This document shows positions 13,815 to 16,504 of a stretch of DNA of 16,504 nt, in pieces. The stretch comes from OMOG01 sp041485845 (GTDB taxonomy: Bacteria; Acidobacteriota; Terriglobia; Bryobacterales; Bryobacteraceae). Position numbers and translations under genes: made by a program. Numbering within the stretch: position 1 is the first letter of the stretch; each line of letters begins with the position of its first letter. Below the pieces are notes generated by a model. The model was given only the letters and a program-made list of their open reading frames with translations. It was not told the DNA's origin and made no database searches. The stretch spans positions 1 through 16,504 of the forward strand of contig JBGPKH010000138.1 of assembly GCA_041485845.1 (NCBI GenBank), read 5' to 3'.

Positions 13815-14774
13815 GTGGAAGTCAGCATCCTCGGGCGCATCGGTTACGATCTTTATTCGGAAGAGCCTCATGTTCCACTGCCGCAAGTCAGGCGCTTCTC
13901 CCGGTATTTGGGTGGTTCCAGCGCGAATATGGCGGTGGGTCTGGCACGCCTGGGAGCGCGGGTGGGGATGGTGGGCGCCTTGGGGACAGACGGCCTCAGC
14001 CAGTTCCTGCTCGACTTTCTGGCCGCCGAGCGCGTGGATGTATCTCATGTCAAGCGCAGCCCGGGCTACCTGCCATCCCTTTGCCTGACCGAAGTCTCCC
14101 CCCCGGACCGCTTCCCCCAAGTCTTCTATCGCCGAGATCCCGCCGATACGCAACTGGATCTGGAAGCGTCCGACCTCGACTACCTGGCATCCGGCCGCAT
14201 GTTCATCACCAACGGAACTTCGCTCTGTGCCTCCCCATCGCGCGAATCCACCTATCTCGCGCTGGAGCGCGCGCACATTGAGGGAGTCCGCGTGGTGCTC
14301 GACGTGGACTACCGCTCGATGTCCTGGCGCAGGCCGGAAGAGGCGGGTCTGGCGGTGCGTCTCGCGCTCCCATTTGTCGACGTGCTGATCGGAAACGATA
14401 TGGAACTGAAACTCGTGGCGGCAGCGGACACGATGGAGGGTGCTACCGACCGTTTGAGAGCCATGCGCGTCCCGATGCTGGTCTCGAAGCTGGGCGAGCG
14501 GGGGACGCGCGTCTACGAAGGGGACTCGGAAGTCTACTGCCCGCCTTACCGGGTGCCGGTAGTCTCGACGATCGGGGCCGGCGACGGTTTTGCTTCCGGC
14601 TTCTTGATCGGCGTGCTTAGGGGAAAACAGGTGATGGAGTGCCTGAAGTACGGTAATGCGGCCGCGGCAATTGTGGTCAGCCGGCTGAGCTGCTCCGAAG
14701 CCATGCCCACCATGGAAGAAGTGGAGACGTTGAAAGGCGAGCAGGAGAAACTGGCGGCGGCGGGGAAGCCGTGA
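13815..14774 (+). CDS. iolC: IolC, 5-dehydro-2-deoxygluconokinase (PfkB family)
   Basis: A 319-residue ribokinase/PfkB-family sugar kinase. LGGSSANMAVGLARLG (from about residue 32) is the first PfkB signature, and STIGAGDGFASGFLIG carries the GAGD anion hole with the catalytic base D257. The start SILGRIGYDLYSEE is typical of IolC, which phosphorylates 5-dehydro-2-deoxygluconate before aldol cleavage. The GTG at 13815 is the only sensible start, because an in-frame stop lies at 13797-13799; GGAAG is too close to act as a normal ribosome binding site. In some bacteria IolC is fused to a DUF2090 domain; here only the kinase part exists. The stop overlaps the start of the regulator gene (GTGA), so both are cotranslated. 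Confidence 0.92.
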   Translation: MEVSILGRIGYDLYSEEPHVPLPQVRRFSRYLGGSSANMAVGLARLGARVGMVGALGTDGLSQFLLDFLAAERVDVSHVKRSPGYLPSLCLTEVSPPDRFPQVFYRRDPADTQLDLEASDLDYLASGRMFITNGTSLCASPSRESTYLALERAHIEGVRVVLDVDYRSMSWRRPEEAGLAVRLALPFVDVLIGNDMELKLVAAADTMEGATDRLRAMRVPMLVSKLGERGTRVYEGDSEVYCPPYRVPVVSTIGAGDGFASGFLIGVLRGKQVMECLKYGNAAAAIVVSRLSCSEAMPTMEEVETLKGEQEKLAAAGKP

Positions 14775-15868
14775 GCCTGGTCGCGAAAAAGGCGGCAATC
14801 TCGATCAAGGACATCGCTCGCGCGGCGAACGTATCGCACTCCACGGTGTCCCGAGCGCTGCGCGACAGTTCGCTGGTCAATCACGAAACCGCGGAGCGCA
14901 TCCGCCGCATCGCGCGCGATTCCAATTTCCGGGTCAGCGCCGTGGCCCGCGGTCTGGCTACCGGGCGGACGTCGACCATCGGCGTGGTGGTGACGGCGAT
15001 CGGCGACCCTTTCAATGCCGAAGTGGTGGAGAGTATCGAGGAGGCCGCCAACGCACGCGGCTACTCCGTGGCGCTGGCCAACTCCGGCGCCAATCCCGAT
15101 CGCGAAATGAAAGTCGTGCAGTCGTTTGAGGAGCGGCGCGTGGATGGGATCATCGTTATGTCGTCGCGCGTCGGTGCGCTCTACGTGACGCACTTGACGA
15201 AAATGGCGGTCCCTGTCGTGCTGATCAACAACCAGCATCCGGGAGAGTTTGTATATTCCGTCATGATCGATAACGTGCCGGCTAGCGAGGCGGCCACGCG
15301 TTATTTGATCCAGCTTGGCCATCGGCGAATCGCTTATTTTGGGCGCCGCGGCGGTTTCCAGGCCGATACGGAGCGCTTCGCCGGCTATCGTAAGGCACTC
15401 GAAGCCGCCGGGCTTCCTGTTTTGGACGAGCTGGTGGTCCGTGGCGAATCAACGCCCGAGGGCGGCATGCGGGCAATGCAACAGCTCCTGGATCTGCCGG
15501 ATCCGCCCACGGCCCTATTCTGCTACAACGATACGTCGGCCATTGGCGCGATGAGAGCCGCGCGCCTCCGCTCGCTGTGGGTTCCCGGCGACATCTCGAT
15601 CATGGGCTTCGACGACCTGGCGATCGCTTCTTACGTGGACCCACCGCTGACGACCGTCCGGCAGCCGAAGCGCCACATGGGCCGCATCGCTACGGAGATC
15701 CTCTGCAACCTGCTGAACGGTTCGAAATCGGAGAGCAGCCGGCGTCTGCAGGGAGAGTTGATCGTGCGGGAATCAACGGCTCCGCCGAAGCGTCGCGCCC
15801 GATCAAGCGCGCAGCACTATCGTTTGATACGCCCTCGGAGTCCTGCGAAGTCCCGCGGAATCGTTTGA
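14771..15868 (+). CDS. LacI-family transcriptional regulator, probably of the iol cluster
   Basis: A 365-residue LacI/GalR-type regulator. The N-terminal helix-turn-helix is ISIKDIARAANVSHSTVSRAL (about residues 10-30), the hinge helix VSAVARGLATGRT lies at 56-68, and a periplasmic-binding-protein-like sensor domain follows (TIGVVVTAIGDPFNAEV through FDDLAIASYVDPPLTTVRQP). The sensor ends near residue 340, and a 25-residue arginine- and serine-rich tail follows, which is unusual. The GTG start overlaps the iolC stop by four bases, so it is in the same operon. Its place inside the cluster and the repeated motif in the iolB-iolC control region suggest it represses both operons and responds to an inositol intermediate. 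The effector is not visible from sequence. Confidence 0.88.
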   Translation: MSLVAKKAAISIKDIARAANVSHSTVSRALRDSSLVNHETAERIRRIARDSNFRVSAVARGLATGRTSTIGVVVTAIGDPFNAEVVESIEEAANARGYSVALANSGANPDREMKVVQSFEERRVDGIIVMSSRVGALYVTHLTKMAVPVVLINNQHPGEFVYSVMIDNVPASEAATRYLIQLGHRRIAYFGRRGGFQADTERFAGYRKALEAAGLPVLDELVVRGESTPEGGMRAMQQLLDLPDPPTALFCYNDTSAIGAMRAARLRSLWVPGDISIMGFDDLAIASYVDPPLTTVRQPKRHMGRIATEILCNLLNGSKSESSRRLQGELIVRESTAPPKRRARSSAQHYRLIRPRSPAKSRGIV

Positions 15869-15912
15869 CACCGATCCTGTGTGGGGCCTATCATGAACAC
15901 GTTTGCGAGAAA

Positions 15913-16504
15913 ATGAACCAACAGAAGCTTCGCATTGCCGTGCTGGGGGCGGGCCGCATCGGCAAGGTCCACATCTCGAATCTGGCGTCGCGGATTGCGG
16001 ACGCCGAGGTCGTCGCTGTAGCCGATGTGTCGGCCGAACTCGCTTCGTCGGTTGCCAGGCAGTATGGCGTGCCGGACGCAGCCCAGGACTACCGGGAACT
16101 GCTGCGGCGGCCGGATGTGGATGCGGTTGCGGTTTGCACGCCAACCAACACCCACTATGAGGTCATTTGGGAAGCGGCGTCCGCGGGCAAGCACATCTTC
16201 TGCGAGAAGCCCGTGGATCTGTCGCTGGACCGCATTCGGCGGATCAACGAGCACGTGGAAAGGAGCCGCGTCCAATTCATGGTGGGGTTCAACCGGCGTT
16301 TCGACCCCAACTTCCAAAAACTGCACGAAATCGTGAAAACCGGGGGAATCGGCACGCCCGAGATTCTGCGGATCACCAGCCGCGACCCAGCCCCGCCCTC
16401 GGAAGCCTATTTGCGTGCTTCGGGAGGCATCTTCCTGGACATGACGATTCACGACTTCGATATGGCTCGCTACCTGGTGGGAAGCGAAGTCGTCGAGGTG
16501 TACG
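15913..16504 (+). CDS. iolG: IolG-type inositol 2-dehydrogenase, 5' part (cut by window end)
   Basis: The first 197 codons of a Gfo/Idh/MocA-family oxidoreductase. LGAGRIGKVH has the NAD-binding G12-x-G14-x-x-G17; CEKPVDLS (E98, K99, P100) is the family hallmark with the catalytic lysine; GFNRRFDPNF and GGIFLDMTIHDFDMARYL (D176, H180) are typical of inositol dehydrogenases. The enzyme oxidises myo-inositol to scyllo-inosose with NAD+, the first step of the pathway. The ATG at 15913 has only a weak GCGAGA upstream. An ATG at 15893 opens a seven-codon frame whose TGA overlaps this start. It lies 44 bases after the regulator gene. Other inositol isomers or related sugars could be substrates, but the context favours inositol. 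Confidence 0.88.
   Translation, partial: MNQQKLRIAVLGAGRIGKVHISNLASRIADAEVVAVADVSAELASSVARQYGVPDAAQDYRELLRRPDVDAVAVCTPTNTHYEVIWEAASAGKHIFCEKPVDLSLDRIRRINEHVERSRVQFMVGFNRRFDPNFQKLHEIVKTGGIGTPEILRITSRDPAPPSEAYLRASGGIFLDMTIHDFDMARYLVGSEVVEVY

Noticed and set aside
1..16504. CRISPR array, tRNA, rRNA, insertion sequence or prophage genes
   Set aside because: No regularly spaced direct repeats, no RNA gene sequence and no transposase, integrase or phage-like protein was recognised.

Overview
The window is high-GC, densely packed bacterial DNA with two functional blocks. The gene content (an alternative complex III cluster plus an inositol catabolic cluster) and short palindromic repeats of the type I associate with Solibacter-like genomes suggest an Acidobacteriota relative (Bryobacterales/Solibacterales). 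That placement is inference; no rRNA or other phylogenetic marker is present.

Block 1 (bases 1-8564, plus strand) is respiratory. It begins inside a TehA/SLAC1-type membrane transporter gene whose end overlaps actA. A complete alternative complex III operon, actA-actB-actC-actD-actE-actF (652-7875), follows with overlapping or nearly touching genes. ActA (pentaheme cytochrome c), ActB (TAT-exported iron-sulfur protein), ActC and ActF (NrfD-type quinol-binding membrane subunits), ActD (two-helix membrane subunit) and ActE (monoheme cytochrome c) together form a quinol oxidase that passes electrons to cytochrome c or directly to an oxygen reductase. No oxidase gene lies in the window. A secreted DUF6448-type protein gene (7941-8564) follows. 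The act genes carry palindromic repeats: a 77-bp double hairpin in frame inside actB, and two copies of one 25-bp palindrome in opposite orientations, forming the translated 3' ends of actB and actC just before the ribosome binding sites of the next genes.

Bases 8565-8903 hold no gene I can support; convergent transcription from both sides ends here.

Block 2 (8904-16504) is a divergent myo-inositol catabolism cluster. On the minus strand, iolB, a Cgl0158-like aldolase-family gene, iolD and iolE read leftward as one tight operon. On the plus strand, iolC, a LacI-family regulator and iolG (cut by the window end) read rightward. The set covers inositol oxidation (IolG), dehydration (IolE), ring opening (IolD), isomerisation (IolB), phosphorylation (IolC) and probably aldol cleavage (Cgl0158-like protein, in place of IolJ). 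The 250-bp divergent control region has a good promoter for iolB, a candidate -10 box for iolC, a 12-bp motif repeated once before each gene, and a perfect 14-bp palindrome: a plausible LacI-regulator switch.
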